From an uncultured Muribaculaceae bacterium (GTDB lineage: Bacteria; Bacteroidota; Bacteroidia; Bacteroidales; Muribaculaceae), in assembly GCA_904501735.1 (NCBI GenBank), contig CAJGBY010000012.1, positions 1-63,340 of the forward strand: a stretch of 63,340 nt of DNA, in the 5' to 3' direction. Below, one piece after another: positions 52,145-61,412 of this stretch. The notes under the pieces are model-generated. The model was not told the DNA's origin, searched no databases, and saw only the letters and a list, made by a program, of their open reading frames with translations. The translations under genes were made by a program, and so were the position numbers. Each line of letters starts with the position of its first letter. The first letter of the stretch is position 1.

Positions 52145-53158
52145 ATGGGCAAAAAAATCTTTATTTATTCAGCCATTTTTATTGTTGCTGTACTTGTGGG
52201 TCGCTTCCTAACCCCATTTTTGGCTTGGTTAACCGGATTTTATATAGAGATATTCTATGGGCTATACCTTATTTTGCTGGCTGTAGGAATTATATTTTTT
52301 CTTAAATATTTATTTAGCCCTTTTGATCCCAAGACTCATGGATATTATACCCTACAAAATAAAAAATTTACTTTTATATTAATAAGTACAGGTCTTATGA
52401 GTGGAGCTTGTTTATTTCGTAATAATGCTTACGGAGATCTACAATTATTCGATGGGGGTGAAAGTTACGATATAGAATACCTACAGACTGATAAAAATCA
52501 TAACGGATATAGTCTTTATGACAAGTGGGGTATGTGTTTCATTCCTAATAATAAATATAATGGAATCGTAAAAGTTTTTGACAACACCACATCATCATAT
52601 CATTTTGTTGCATTTAAGGTAACAGACGAGAGTGGGGAATATCCAAATAAGTATTATTCATTTAGATTAGATACCTATAATGAAGACGGCAAAATAGTTA
52701 ATATACAAGAAGCAACAGAAAGCGATTGTGATGACATATATGACCATATTGATAAGTATATTGGTAAAGTGTGTTATAAATTTCCTAATGGATTTGGCTA
52801 CACTAAAATTAAATATTCATCTTCTTATAAACACCCTTACAGCAATTCTTCACTAAAAAAGGATAATGAAATAACGAATTCTAATAATACCAAGAATAAT
52901 CAAAAAGAAGTCGCAGAACCTAAAGTCAAACAACGTGAGCCACAAAAACACGAAAGAACAGTACCTATGCAGGTATGGAAAAATTGCGGCCACTGTTTTG
53001 GCTCAGGACAATGTAGTTGGTGCGGTGGTCAAGGTGTTATCTACTACCCGAATGGTGGGAAAAGTTGTCCTAACTGCATAGGAGGTAAATGTAGTTGGTG
53101 TGCAGGTAATGGAGGGCATAATGAAATCCAATACGAAACGATAGTGGAATACTATTAA
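52145..53158 (+). CDS. Membrane protein with four DnaJ-type CxxCxGxG zinc-ribbon repeats
   Basis: 337 residues. Two or three N-terminal hydrophobic segments (about 5-30, 35-55, 78-90) are followed by a soluble polar region with short beta strands (about 95-225) and an Asn/Lys-rich linker. The C-terminal 60 residues carry four DnaJ-like units: CGHCFGSG, CSWCGGQG, CPNCIGGK and CSWCAGNG, enough for two zinc sites. No J domain is present. The gene is much richer in A and T than its neighbours and uses different codons, suggesting recent acquisition. It is alone behind the structured RNA. Function unknown. Confidence 0.75.
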   Translation: MGKKIFIYSAIFIVAVLVGRFLTPFLAWLTGFYIEIFYGLYLILLAVGIIFFLKYLFSPFDPKTHGYYTLQNKKFTFILISTGLMSGACLFRNNAYGDLQLFDGGESYDIEYLQTDKNHNGYSLYDKWGMCFIPNNKYNGIVKVFDNTTSSYHFVAFKVTDESGEYPNKYYSFRLDTYNEDGKIVNIQEATESDCDDIYDHIDKYIGKVCYKFPNGFGYTKIKYSSSYKHPYSNSSLKKDNEITNSNNTKNNQKEVAEPKVKQREPQKHERTVPMQVWKNCGHCFGSGQCSWCGGQGVIYYPNGGKSCPNCIGGKCSWCAGNGGHNEIQYETIVEYY

Positions 53159-53222
53159 CAATTATTGGTATCCAACAATACAACAAAAACATCAACAATG
53201 TTATAATTAATTGATGTAATAA

Positions 53223-53260
53223 AAACGAAAAACGCACCTAATAACGTGCGTTTTTCGTTT
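53223..53260. terminator. Shared terminator of the zinc-ribbon gene and porX
   Basis: A perfect 15-bp stem: AAACGAAAAACGCAC (53223-53237) and GTGCGTTTTTCGTTT (53246-53260). Its end coincides with the first base of the porX stop codon. T runs exist on both strands. Confidence 0.85.
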
Positions 53261-54804
53261 CATTTCTTGGTCATTGTTACTATCGGGACAAGCATTTCTT
53301 CCATTGAGATACCTCCATGTTGGAAAGTGTTGTCGTAGTATTGCACATAATAGTTGTAGTTGTTAGGATAAGCAAAGAAGTCGCGATTCATCGCAAAAAT
53401 GTAGGTCGAAGAGATGTTTGGTGCAGGCAAACCAAATTCCTTTGGTTTCTTCACTTCATACACTTGTTTTGCATTATAGCTCAAGTTCTTACCCACCTTA
53501 TAACGCAAATTAGTGTTCACCGCCTTGTCGCCTATCACCTTCACTGGATTATCCACACATATTGTACCGTGGTCGGTAGTCAACACCACGCGACAATTCT
53601 TCTCGGCTATCTTCTTGATAATTTCGAGTGCGCTCGAGTGCTTAAACCACGACTCTGTGAGCGAACGATAAGCCGCATCACTATAAGCAAGTTCGCGTAT
53701 CATCTTACTTTCGGTGCGTGCATGCGACAACATATCCACAAAGTTCAACACTATCACATTCAAGTCGTAATTGTCGAGATTTCGGAAGTTTTGAAGCAAT
53801 TTTTCGCCTGCCACCGAGTCATTTATCTTGTTGTAAGAGAATTTATATGGTTTGCGATAGCGGTCGAGGATAGTTTGAATGAGTGGCGACTCGTTCAAGT
53901 TCTTTCCTTCTTCCTCATCTTCGTCAACCCATAGGTCAGGGAACATACGAGCTATATCTATAGGCATCAATCCCGAGAAAATCGCATTTCGAGCATATTG
54001 AGTTGCTGTAGGCAAGATACTGCAATACAAATCATCGTCGTCGATAGTGAAATATTCGCTAAACAATGGTTTCACTGCACGCCATTGGTCGAAACGGAAA
54101 TTGTCGATTACAATAAAGAACACCTTTTCGCCAGCATCGAGCAATGGGAACACCTTTGTTTTGAATATCTCATGGCTCATCAATGGGTGCGAATCGGTAG
54201 TTACCCACTCTTCGTAGTTCTTTTTCACAAACTTACTAAAAGTGGAATTTGCCTCTATCTTTTGCATCTTCAACAATTCGTCCATATTGGTCTCAGCACT
54301 TGCAAGTGTGAGTTCCCAATGCACCAGATTACGATACACATCACACCATTCCTCAAAGCTATTAGCCGAATTTATCATTCCACTAATGCGTTGGAATTCT
54401 TGTTGATAGTCAAGTGTAGCTTTTTGCGACACCAACGCTCCCGAATGAAGATTTTTCTTTATCGACAGCAATATCTGATTAGGATTCACCGGCTTAATCA
54501 AGTAATCGGCGATCTTGTTACCGATTGCCTGATTCATAATATTTTCCTCTTCGCTCTTAGTAATCATTATCACTGGCACATCGGGGTGAGTGATTTTGAT
54601 TTGAGAAAGGGTTTCGAGGCCACTCAAACCTGGCATATTTTCATCAAGAATCACAAGGTCAAAACGGCGTTCGGCTACTGCATCGAGTGCATCGCGACCA
54701 TTCGACACCGTTACTACCTCATATCCTTTGGCGTTCAAAAACATTATGTGTGGCTTCAACAAATCAATTTCGTCGTCGGCCCATAGTATCAATCCGTTTG
54801 TCAT
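53260..54804 (-). CDS. porX: PorX-type response regulator with PglZ domain
   Basis: 514 residues. The receiver domain (about 1-120) has the acidic pair Asp10/Asp11, phospho-acceptor Asp54 in LVILDENMPG, Thr81 and Lys103 in IKPVNP. A helical linker leads to a PglZ/alkaline-phosphatase-like domain (about 225-510) with FFIVIDNFRFDQW, LNFVDMLSHARTESK and LTTDHGTICV, which supply zinc ligands. In Porphyromonas and Flavobacterium, PorX controls type IX secretion. It is the last gene of aroA-(permease)-porW-porX, 14 nt after porW. Its usual kinase partner PorY is not in the window. Confidence 0.93.
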   Translation of the reverse strand: MTNGLILWADDEIDLLKPHIMFLNAKGYEVVTVSNGRDALDAVAERRFDLVILDENMPGLSGLETLSQIKITHPDVPVIMITKSEEENIMNQAIGNKIADYLIKPVNPNQILLSIKKNLHSGALVSQKATLDYQQEFQRISGMINSANSFEEWCDVYRNLVHWELTLASAETNMDELLKMQKIEANSTFSKFVKKNYEEWVTTDSHPLMSHEIFKTKVFPLLDAGEKVFFIVIDNFRFDQWRAVKPLFSEYFTIDDDDLYCSILPTATQYARNAIFSGLMPIDIARMFPDLWVDEDEEEGKNLNESPLIQTILDRYRKPYKFSYNKINDSVAGEKLLQNFRNLDNYDLNVIVLNFVDMLSHARTESKMIRELAYSDAAYRSLTESWFKHSSALEIIKKIAEKNCRVVLTTDHGTICVDNPVKVIGDKAVNTNLRYKVGKNLSYNAKQVYEVKKPKEFGLPAPNISSTYIFAMNRDFFAYPNNYNYYVQYYDNTFQHGGISMEEMLVPIVTMTKK

Positions 54805-54818
54805 AGTTCACAGTTATT

Positions 54819-57602
54819 TCATTCTTCGAGTGCCGATTCCTCCACTTTCTCCTCATTATCTTGCTCCAAGAACTCAAAATATTCTTCAAATGAGCGACCT
54901 TCATTGAGCAGCAAGTTAAAGTTATCCACACTTATCATTACATGGCGCACTTGCGCAGGGACTACCAATTCGCTGTTTTCATCAAGCACTCGTTTGTAGT
55001 GCGACAATTCATCGAAATTCTCAAATCCCTTTATTACTAACAATCCAAGGCGGCCAAATGTCATTTGCTCAAGGTCAAAATCTTTCACCACAAAGTGTGA
55101 AAAATTGTGACGAGCCACATTATATAGCAATTGGTTGGCCGACACAGTATCGGTTGGGTACACCATCACATAAACATGTGGTACATTGGTTTCGCTCTTG
55201 AATGGAGTGAGTTCTTTATCGGTTACGGCTGTCGAATCGCTGGTTAAGCGTGTTGCCCACAACATTCCTCGCACATTGCTTCCACCGCCTTCAAGTTTAC
55301 GACCTTGTTCGGCTTGCTTCAACATAGCCGAAGCAGTAGGTGTAATATCGGTATCTGGATAGCGCTCAAGCATATTCTTCAATGTTGACTTGAACATTTC
55401 TTGATCGCCCTCAGTAACATAAGCAAGCGCATCGATAAACATAAACTTAGGCATAATCTTCGACATCGGATATGTGCGCATCATTTCGGCATAAGCCTCA
55501 TGCACTGCCTCATTATTGTTTGTGATGTAATTATTGTAAGCTTGCTCATACATTTGCTCTTGCTCTACTTCCATATTGCGCAAGTTGTCGATATAGCGAG
55601 GATCTTTCATCGCCACGCCATATTTAGAATCGGCAAATTCGCCAATTATCATTGAGCGATACTTCTCAGCCATTGCCAAATCACCTATACGCATATACAT
55701 CAAGTACATATTGTAGTACACTTCAAGACGATACACATTATCAGGATAACGCGACAACAATGTATTGAATTCCTTCGACGAGCTATTATAGTCTTCAAGT
55801 TTGTCCTTCAATATTAAGCCCATATTGAACAGACCTTCTTGAATCACATCGTTGCTTGTTTGCTTTTCTTCGTCGGTCTTTGGTATCTGCTTCAGATAGT
55901 ATTCCACGAAATGAGGGTCATCGGCCTTGGCAAGTTCTTCTTTGCTCTTTCCGTCAACCGTTGCTGTGTCATTGCTTGCCACTTCGTTATCGGCAGCACT
56001 ATCGCCAGCATCATATTCTTGCGCAAGCACAGTCTTATTGCGTCTACGCCAATCGTCTTCAAGTTTTCTACTACCCCAAGTCTTTTGGAACGCTGTTTTT
56101 CCGGCATTCTTCGTAGCAGTATTGTAGAAATACCACGAATTGTCGTTATTGATTTGGAATGTTGTAGGAGCTGCCGAGTTTCCGCCATTCATGCCATTTC
56201 CCGCAGCAGCTTGATTAGCGAGATATTCTTCGCGATTAGCATTTTCGGCTTCTTCTTTTTCCTTTTTCTTCAATTCTTCGATGATTCGTTCGGCCACCTT
56301 GGTCTGCTCATCGAGCGACAACTCCGACAAGCGTAACAATGAGTCCTGCAACACCACATTTTGTGAGTACACAGCCAACTCGTCAAGCACATCACTTCGA
56401 CGCTTAAGTTCCTTATAATTAGGATAGTCCTCGTTCACCAACGAGATTCCCTCTGAGTAGCAAGGTTGCGCTTCGGCATATTTTCCTTGAGCAAAATACA
56501 GCTCGCCCAACGACAATTGCGCGATTCCCTTCTCCACTCCGCCACGCGTACTCTTCTTCACTGCAAGTGCGTAATTTTCAATGGCATGCGCTGTGTCCTT
56601 GCGAGTCAAGTACAGATTACCTATTGCATAATATATCTGATCGAGATAGTCCTTGTTGCGATCGTAACGAGTCATTCGCTTCAATGCTTTCACTTCGCTT
56701 TCCACATTAGAGCCAGTATAAACAGCACTTTGGCGTATGCGCGCATTGATCTTTGTGCGATAAGTGGTTCCAGACGCGCCACCTGCTGCCTTGAACGCAT
56801 CGTAAGCAAGTTGATTTTCGCCTAAGTCGCTATAAATCTGACCTAAAAGGAAGTTCAAACGCACCTTTTGAGCGCCTTTGGCCGACTTGGCAGCTGCGGC
56901 CAAATATGGAGTGGCTTCTTTATATTTCTTGCTCTTTATATAGTAATTGGCGAATGCCAAATTACACAATTCCTTAGTCTTTTTGTTGGTGATTTTTTCG
57001 GGCTTTATATACGCCAACGCATTTTCGGCTTCGGTGAGCCAACCAAGTGCGCAATATGCGCGAACCTCCCACAATCGAGAGTCAAGCACCAAGTCGGGCA
57101 TCCATCCGAAATGTCCCGATATGTAATGGAATGTAGATGCAGCAGCAAGATAATCGCCTTTCATATATTGCGACTTCGCCATCAAATACCACGCATTATG
57201 CAAAAATGGGTTGTATTCTTCGCGCTTCAGCCATTCTTTATCTTTCTTGGTCAAGCGACCCGATTTCTTTTTTGGGCGTTTCTTGATGGAATGTAGCTGA
57301 ATAGCTTTCTGCATCTTTTCGATTGTACGGTCGAAATTTGTGCTTGGTTGAGGTGCTTTGGGATTAGCATAAGCCTCGGCTGGATGCATAAACAACAACT
57401 GCGAATAATTGTCTTCGTATTTTGTTTCGAGTTCATGAATTTGCTCATTATAATGTGTTTCGCCATTGTAATACACATTATATCGAGTATTGAAAGCATG
57501 CCAAAAGCGTGAGCCTGCAGTATTTTTCTTCGTACTACACGAATTCAATCCGCAAGCCAACACCGTAGCCACTACTATCAATATCGCTTTATTCAATCTC
57601 AC
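54819..57602 (-). CDS. porW: PorW/SprE-type T9SS periplasmic lipoprotein
   Basis: 927 residues. Lipobox LNSC puts the lipidated Cys near residue 22. The conserved PorW start is NTRYNVYYNGETHYNEQI, followed by many TPR units (AWYLMAKSQYMKGDYLAAAS, YYAIGNLYLTRKDTAHAIENY, VYYNMYLMYMRIGDLAMAE). A low-complexity spacer (EKEEAENANREEYLANQAAAG) and a C-terminal globular region ending in an acidic tail complete it. PorW links the T9SS motor and outer-membrane parts in Porphyromonas and Flavobacterium. Here it sits directly before porX, so structural part and regulator share an mRNA. Confidence 0.9.
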   Translation of the reverse strand: MRLNKAILIVVATVLACGLNSCSTKKNTAGSRFWHAFNTRYNVYYNGETHYNEQIHELETKYEDNYSQLLFMHPAEAYANPKAPQPSTNFDRTIEKMQKAIQLHSIKKRPKKKSGRLTKKDKEWLKREEYNPFLHNAWYLMAKSQYMKGDYLAAASTFHYISGHFGWMPDLVLDSRLWEVRAYCALGWLTEAENALAYIKPEKITNKKTKELCNLAFANYYIKSKKYKEATPYLAAAAKSAKGAQKVRLNFLLGQIYSDLGENQLAYDAFKAAGGASGTTYRTKINARIRQSAVYTGSNVESEVKALKRMTRYDRNKDYLDQIYYAIGNLYLTRKDTAHAIENYALAVKKSTRGGVEKGIAQLSLGELYFAQGKYAEAQPCYSEGISLVNEDYPNYKELKRRSDVLDELAVYSQNVVLQDSLLRLSELSLDEQTKVAERIIEELKKKEKEEAENANREEYLANQAAAGNGMNGGNSAAPTTFQINNDNSWYFYNTATKNAGKTAFQKTWGSRKLEDDWRRRNKTVLAQEYDAGDSAADNEVASNDTATVDGKSKEELAKADDPHFVEYYLKQIPKTDEEKQTSNDVIQEGLFNMGLILKDKLEDYNSSSKEFNTLLSRYPDNVYRLEVYYNMYLMYMRIGDLAMAEKYRSMIIGEFADSKYGVAMKDPRYIDNLRNMEVEQEQMYEQAYNNYITNNNEAVHEAYAEMMRTYPMSKIMPKFMFIDALAYVTEGDQEMFKSTLKNMLERYPDTDITPTASAMLKQAEQGRKLEGGGSNVRGMLWATRLTSDSTAVTDKELTPFKSETNVPHVYVMVYPTDTVSANQLLYNVARHNFSHFVVKDFDLEQMTFGRLGLLVIKGFENFDELSHYKRVLDENSELVVPAQVRHVMISVDNFNLLLNEGRSFEEYFEFLEQDNEEKVEESALEE

Positions 57603-57637
57603 TTTCGTCGTTGTTTATAATAAATTATAACGGAAAA

Positions 57638-58444
57638 CTACCCCTTTTTATTACATTTTCGCACCACACGCGCCACAATATACACCATCACAAGTGCCAA
57701 CACGATAGTTGCCGACGCTGGCACGCCCATCACATAGGAAACAAACAAGCCAGCTACCGAGCACACTGCACTCACACCTATCGATATCAGTATCATAGGT
57801 TTCAATCGATTAGTGAACACTTCGGCTATCATTTGTGGCATCGACAATAGCGACATTAGCAACATTATACCTATCAGTCTGATAGTCAGCACCACACACA
57901 CTGCTATAGCCACCGTCATTATAGTGTTCACGAGTGTTACAGGCTGTCCCATAGTGCGTGCAAAATCGCGATCGAAGGCACACGACACTATCACTCTATA
58001 ACATGAGCAGAAAAACGCTAAAAATATGGCTGTAAATATGGCAAATGCCATCAAATCGCCCTTAGTTATCGTGAGTATATTGCCAAATAGGAATGAATTC
58101 AACTCGGGCACATAGCCTGGGGTCAAAAATATGAACAATGTACCCACAGCCATCCCTAATGCCCACATCACCGAGATGGCCGAGTCCTCACGCACTTGTT
58201 GCTTGTTGGTGAGCCACTCCACTCCGAGCGACGACGCCACAGCAAACACTCCTGCCATCAATATGGGCGAAACGCCTAAATAGTAGCCTATCCCAAGACC
58301 ACCAAAACAAGCGTGCGTAACTCCTCCCGTGATAAACATCAATCGGCGCGTGATGATATAAGTGCCTATCATTGCCGACATTACACTCACTATCAGCACC
58401 CCGATTAGTGCATTTTGGAAAAATGTATATTGAAATATCTCCAT
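57638..58444 (-). CDS. ABC-3 family metal ABC transporter permease
   Basis: 268 residues with about eight hydrophobic segments. ABC-3 (Zn/Mn) permease hallmarks are MIGTYIITRRLMFITGGVTHACFGGLGIGYYLG and the IRLIGIMLLMSLLSMPQMIA stretch. Usually the gene lies with an ATPase and a solute-binding lipoprotein, but neither is in the window; the partners must be encoded elsewhere. It sits between aroA (29 nt) and porW (35 nt). It could move Zn, Mn or Fe; the sequence does not decide. Confidence 0.9.
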   Translation of the reverse strand: MEIFQYTFFQNALIGVLIVSVMSAMIGTYIITRRLMFITGGVTHACFGGLGIGYYLGVSPILMAGVFAVASSLGVEWLTNKQQVREDSAISVMWALGMAVGTLFIFLTPGYVPELNSFLFGNILTITKGDLMAFAIFTAIFLAFFCSCYRVIVSCAFDRDFARTMGQPVTLVNTIMTVAIAVCVVLTIRLIGIMLLMSLLSMPQMIAEVFTNRLKPMILISIGVSAVCSVAGLFVSYVMGVPASATIVLALVMVYIVARVVRKCNKKG

Positions 58445-58473
58445 TCTCTAAAAAACATTCTTTTTTGTGCCAT

Positions 58474-59724
58474 TTATCGCACTTCTTCCAATGTAAACCC
58501 TGCGTTTCGCAATTCGTTCCAATATCTTGGATATGATTTGCTCACCACCTCGATATCTTTGATTATGATTCCTGGGAACTTTGCTGCCACAGGTGCAAAT
58601 GCCATTGCCATGCGATGATCATCAAATGTGTTGATTGCTATTACATCATCGCACTTGCATTTCGTGCCGTCCCAACTGAGCGACAAGTCATCGCCTACGG
58701 TAAGCACATAACCCATCTTGAGCAGTTGGGTGCGCAATGCCTCTATGCGGTCGGTTTCTTTTATCTTCAGAGTTTGCAATCCTGTAATGTGGAACGGTAT
58801 TTCGAGCACGCAAGCCGTAACCACCACTGTTTGAGCCAAATCGGGTGTTTCGCACAAATCGATATTCAACGATTTCACCACTTTAAGCTCATTGCTATCT
58901 ACCATTATGTCGCTTCCGCTACCGCCTGTTATCAACATCACGCCTAATTGTTCGAATATCTTTGCCACAGCCGAATCACCTTGCACACTCGCTTGCGGAG
59001 TAAACAAATGGTGCAATGTTATCAACGACTCAGGCAACAACGACACTATTTCGAACCAGTAAGATGCTGCCGACCAGTCGCCTTCCACAGCAAATGCCTT
59101 TGGTTTGTAGCATGCATTCTTTTCAAACACTATATCGTTGCCGTTCCAATGTGTTTCCACACCACTCTTACGCATCAACGACAAAGTCATGTCAATATAT
59201 GGACGCGAAATCACCTCTCCGGTAAGGCTCACTTGCGTCAAGCCTTCGATAAGTGGCGAAATCATCAATATTGCCGATATATATTGCGAACTTATGTTAC
59301 CTGGTATCTTTATTTTGTTGGCTTGGAGGCGCGCGCCCTTAATTCGCAAAGGCGGAAAACCTTCCTCACCCACATATTCTATGTCGGCGCCACATTCGCG
59401 CAAAGCATCTACAAGAACCTTGATTGGACGATGACGCATGCGCTCACTTCCGTCGAGCACAACCTCGCGACCTTGCTGCACCGAATAATATGCAGTCAAG
59501 AATCGCATCGCTGTTCCTGCAGCTCCGATATTCACTTCTTTTGCACCTTTATCGCTCAACGCATTGAGCATAGCATCGGTATCATCGCATTTTGCCACAT
59601 CGCAAGAATCTATCTCACGACCCGACAATGCACTGATTATTAATGCACGATTGCTTATGCTTTTCGATAGTGGCAAACACACACTTCCTGCCACCTTGCT
59701 TGGTGCTAATATCTTATAATCCAT
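58474..59724 (-). CDS. aroA: 3-phosphoshikimate 1-carboxyvinyltransferase (EPSP synthase)
   Basis: Sixth step of the shikimate pathway, joining PEP to shikimate-3-phosphate. 416 residues. The substrate-binding Lys21-Ser22 and Arg26 lie in LPLSKSISNRALI. The PEP-loop appears as GAAGTAMRFL (usually GNAGTAMRP). Further motifs are IPGNISSQYISAILM, the catalytic LKIKETDRIEAL and FDDHRMAMAFAPVA. It is the first gene of a minus-strand operon continuing into the ABC permease, porW and porX. A -7 box (TAACTTTG, 59739-59732) ends only 7 nt before the ATG, so the mRNA has almost no leader. Confidence 0.96.
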   Translation of the reverse strand: MDYKILAPSKVAGSVCLPLSKSISNRALIISALSGREIDSCDVAKCDDTDAMLNALSDKGAKEVNIGAAGTAMRFLTAYYSVQQGREVVLDGSERMRHRPIKVLVDALRECGADIEYVGEEGFPPLRIKGARLQANKIKIPGNISSQYISAILMISPLIEGLTQVSLTGEVISRPYIDMTLSLMRKSGVETHWNGNDIVFEKNACYKPKAFAVEGDWSAASYWFEIVSLLPESLITLHHLFTPQASVQGDSAVAKIFEQLGVMLITGGSGSDIMVDSNELKVVKSLNIDLCETPDLAQTVVVTACVLEIPFHITGLQTLKIKETDRIEALRTQLLKMGYVLTVGDDLSLSWDGTKCKCDDVIAINTFDDHRMAMAFAPVAAKFPGIIIKDIEVVSKSYPRYWNELRNAGFTLEEVR

Positions 59725-59731
59725 ATTAACG

Positions 59732-59739
59732 CAAAGTTA
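59732..59739 (-). promoter_or_regulatory. -7 box of the aroA operon
   Basis: Minus strand TAACTTTG, 7 nt before the aroA ATG; predicts a leader of about 0-3 nt. Confidence 0.5.
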
Positions 59740-59833
59740 GCGTTTTTTTAACAATCTGACTACTTTTCACTACTATTAAACGCAAAGAGCTACAAAAAAG
59801 ACTTAATAATTTTCTTTTCTTCCTTATTTACAC

Positions 59834-59841
59834 TACCTTTG
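59834..59841 (+). promoter_or_regulatory. -7 box of the symporter gene
   Basis: TACCTTTG. It overlaps an in-frame TTG at 59839, which therefore cannot be the start codon of the symporter. Confidence 0.6.
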
Positions 59842-59871
59842 TACTTTGATTTTTATAAGTATAAGATTAAA

Positions 59872-61233
59872 GTGACTGAATTATTAGATGTTTTAGGTAA
59901 TGGAATCGTTAGTTTAAGTGATTTCATTTGCGGATATCCTCTATTCATTTGGTTAATTGGTGGAGGATTATTTCTATTTATCTACTCGGGAGCTATTCCT
60001 TTGCGTCGCCTTAAATGGTCGATGAAGGCTCTTCGCTCTAAGACACCGAGTGGAGAAGGACAAATCAGCTCATTCCAAGCGTTGATGAGCAGCATTTGTT
60101 CTACAGTAGGTATGGGTAATATTGCAGGCGTTGCTATCGCTATTTCTATCGGGGGTGCTGGCGCAATCTTCTGGATGTGGGTAAGCGCATTGCTCGGTAT
60201 GGCAACAAAATTCTTCGAAGGAACACTCGCAATCATGTATAAAGGCAAGGACAAGGAAGGCAATGTTCATGGTGGACCTATGTACATGCTCACCGAAGGA
60301 TTGGGCAAGAAATACAAGCCTATGGCTATATTCTTCGCATTCTTTGGTATGATTGGTACACTTTGCTTCATGCAAGCCAATCAGCTCACCGAGTCATTTA
60401 TCACAGTGCTCAATGTGCCCGACACCTTTAAGTTCCGACTTATAACTGGTATCATCATGGGTGCAGGTGTATCTATTGTGGTGCTTGGTGGTATCACTCG
60501 CATCTCAAAGATTGCTACTAAGGTGGTGCCTGTAATGGTGGGACTTTACTTCTTGCTTGTATTCATCATCATTATTGCCAACATCCAATTGCTTCCTAAA
60601 GTGTTCTATAACATCGTGAGCGAAGCATTCAACCTCGAGGCTGGATTTGGTGCATTAGCCTTCATTGCTATCACTGGTGCTCGTCGCGCTATGTATGTCA
60701 ACGAAGCTGGTGTGGGTACTGCATCGCTTATGCATGGTGCTTCACGCAACACATCGCCAGTGCGCGAAGGTCTTGTGGCAATGATTGGACCAGCTATCGA
60801 CTCAGGTCTTGTGTGTACACTCACTGCAATTCCTATCCTTATGGCTATGCAAGTGTCGCCTATCGAAGTTGAAGGCATCAAGGGTCTTTACATCGCCCTC
60901 AACTCATTCGAAACCATGTTGCCAGGTTGGGGACAATACGCACTTCTTGTGATTGTATTCATTTTCGCCGTTACCACTATGTTCTCTTACTCTTACTACG
61001 GCACACAATGCGCTGGATACCTTTTCGGTTACAAGAACGGTAAATACTACGACTACTTCTATCTATTTATGATTATTGTAGCTTGTATCATTTCACTCGA
61101 CTTGTTAGTAAGTATCATGGACTTGGCTTTTGCTTTCATGGCTATTCCTACCATGTATGCTCTATTCCGTCTTGCTCCACGCGTCAAGAAAGAAATGAAT
61201 ATCTATTTCAGCAAGAACAAACTCGAAGACTAA
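59872..61233 (+). CDS. AGCS family sodium:alanine symporter
   Basis: 454 residues from the GTG at 59872. Upstream in-frame TTG lies in the -7 box, so GTG is the first start downstream of the expected transcription start (about 59847). About ten hydrophobic segments are visible. AGCS motifs are SSICSTVGMGNIAGVAIAI near the N-terminus, GGPMYMLTEGLGKKYKPMA and GARRAMYVNEAGVGTASLMHG. It takes up alanine or glycine with sodium. The enclosing genes are unrelated. A large palindrome follows but lacks a T run. Confidence 0.92.
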   Translation: MTELLDVLGNGIVSLSDFICGYPLFIWLIGGGLFLFIYSGAIPLRRLKWSMKALRSKTPSGEGQISSFQALMSSICSTVGMGNIAGVAIAISIGGAGAIFWMWVSALLGMATKFFEGTLAIMYKGKDKEGNVHGGPMYMLTEGLGKKYKPMAIFFAFFGMIGTLCFMQANQLTESFITVLNVPDTFKFRLITGIIMGAGVSIVVLGGITRISKIATKVVPVMVGLYFLLVFIIIIANIQLLPKVFYNIVSEAFNLEAGFGALAFIAITGARRAMYVNEAGVGTASLMHGASRNTSPVREGLVAMIGPAIDSGLVCTLTAIPILMAMQVSPIEVEGIKGLYIALNSFETMLPGWGQYALLVIVFIFAVTTMFSYSYYGTQCAGYLFGYKNGKYYDYFYLFMIIVACIISLDLLVSIMDLAFAFMAIPTMYALFRLAPRVKKEMNIYFSKNKLED

Positions 61234-61249
61234 AAACAAAATCATACAC

Positions 61250-61291
61250 ACATTGGCTGTGTCAGAATTTTCATTCTGCCACAGCCAATGT
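61250..61291. other. Large perfect palindrome after the symporter gene
   Basis: ACATTGGCTGTG (61250-61261) pairs with CACAGCCAATGT (61280-61291), with CAGAAT/ATTCTG stacked inside. No T run follows (TCTATAATAA), so it is not a standard terminator. It could stabilise the mRNA 3' end or stop transcription without a T tract. Confidence 0.6.
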
Positions 61292-61399
61292 CTATAATAA
61301 CCCGCCCGGAGAGTTTTTATATTAAAGCTATAGCATAGATTATATAATAGCCGAAGACTCTTAAAATACCATAGGATTATGATTTAAAAATTATTTTCT

Positions 61400-61407
61400 T
61401 ACCTTTG
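61400..61407 (+). promoter_or_regulatory. -7 box of the TPR regulator gene (leaderless)
   Basis: TACCTTTG ends 5 nt before the ATG at 61413, so transcription should begin at about the ATG itself. Upstream (61292-61399) nothing else is recognised. Confidence 0.55.
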
Positions 61408-61412
61408 TGTTT

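Noticed and set aside
53317..54786. Two long plus-strand ORFs opposite porX
   Set aside because: Both are antisense shadows of porX; composition is atypical and there is no promoter or start context.
58948..59643. 231-codon ORF opposite aroA
   Set aside because: Antisense to aroA, whose active-site motifs are intact; the translation has no recognisable domain.
59839..59871. TTG start at 59839 for the symporter
   Set aside because: The codon lies within the -7 box TACCTTTG and so upstream of the transcription start; GTG at 59872 is chosen.
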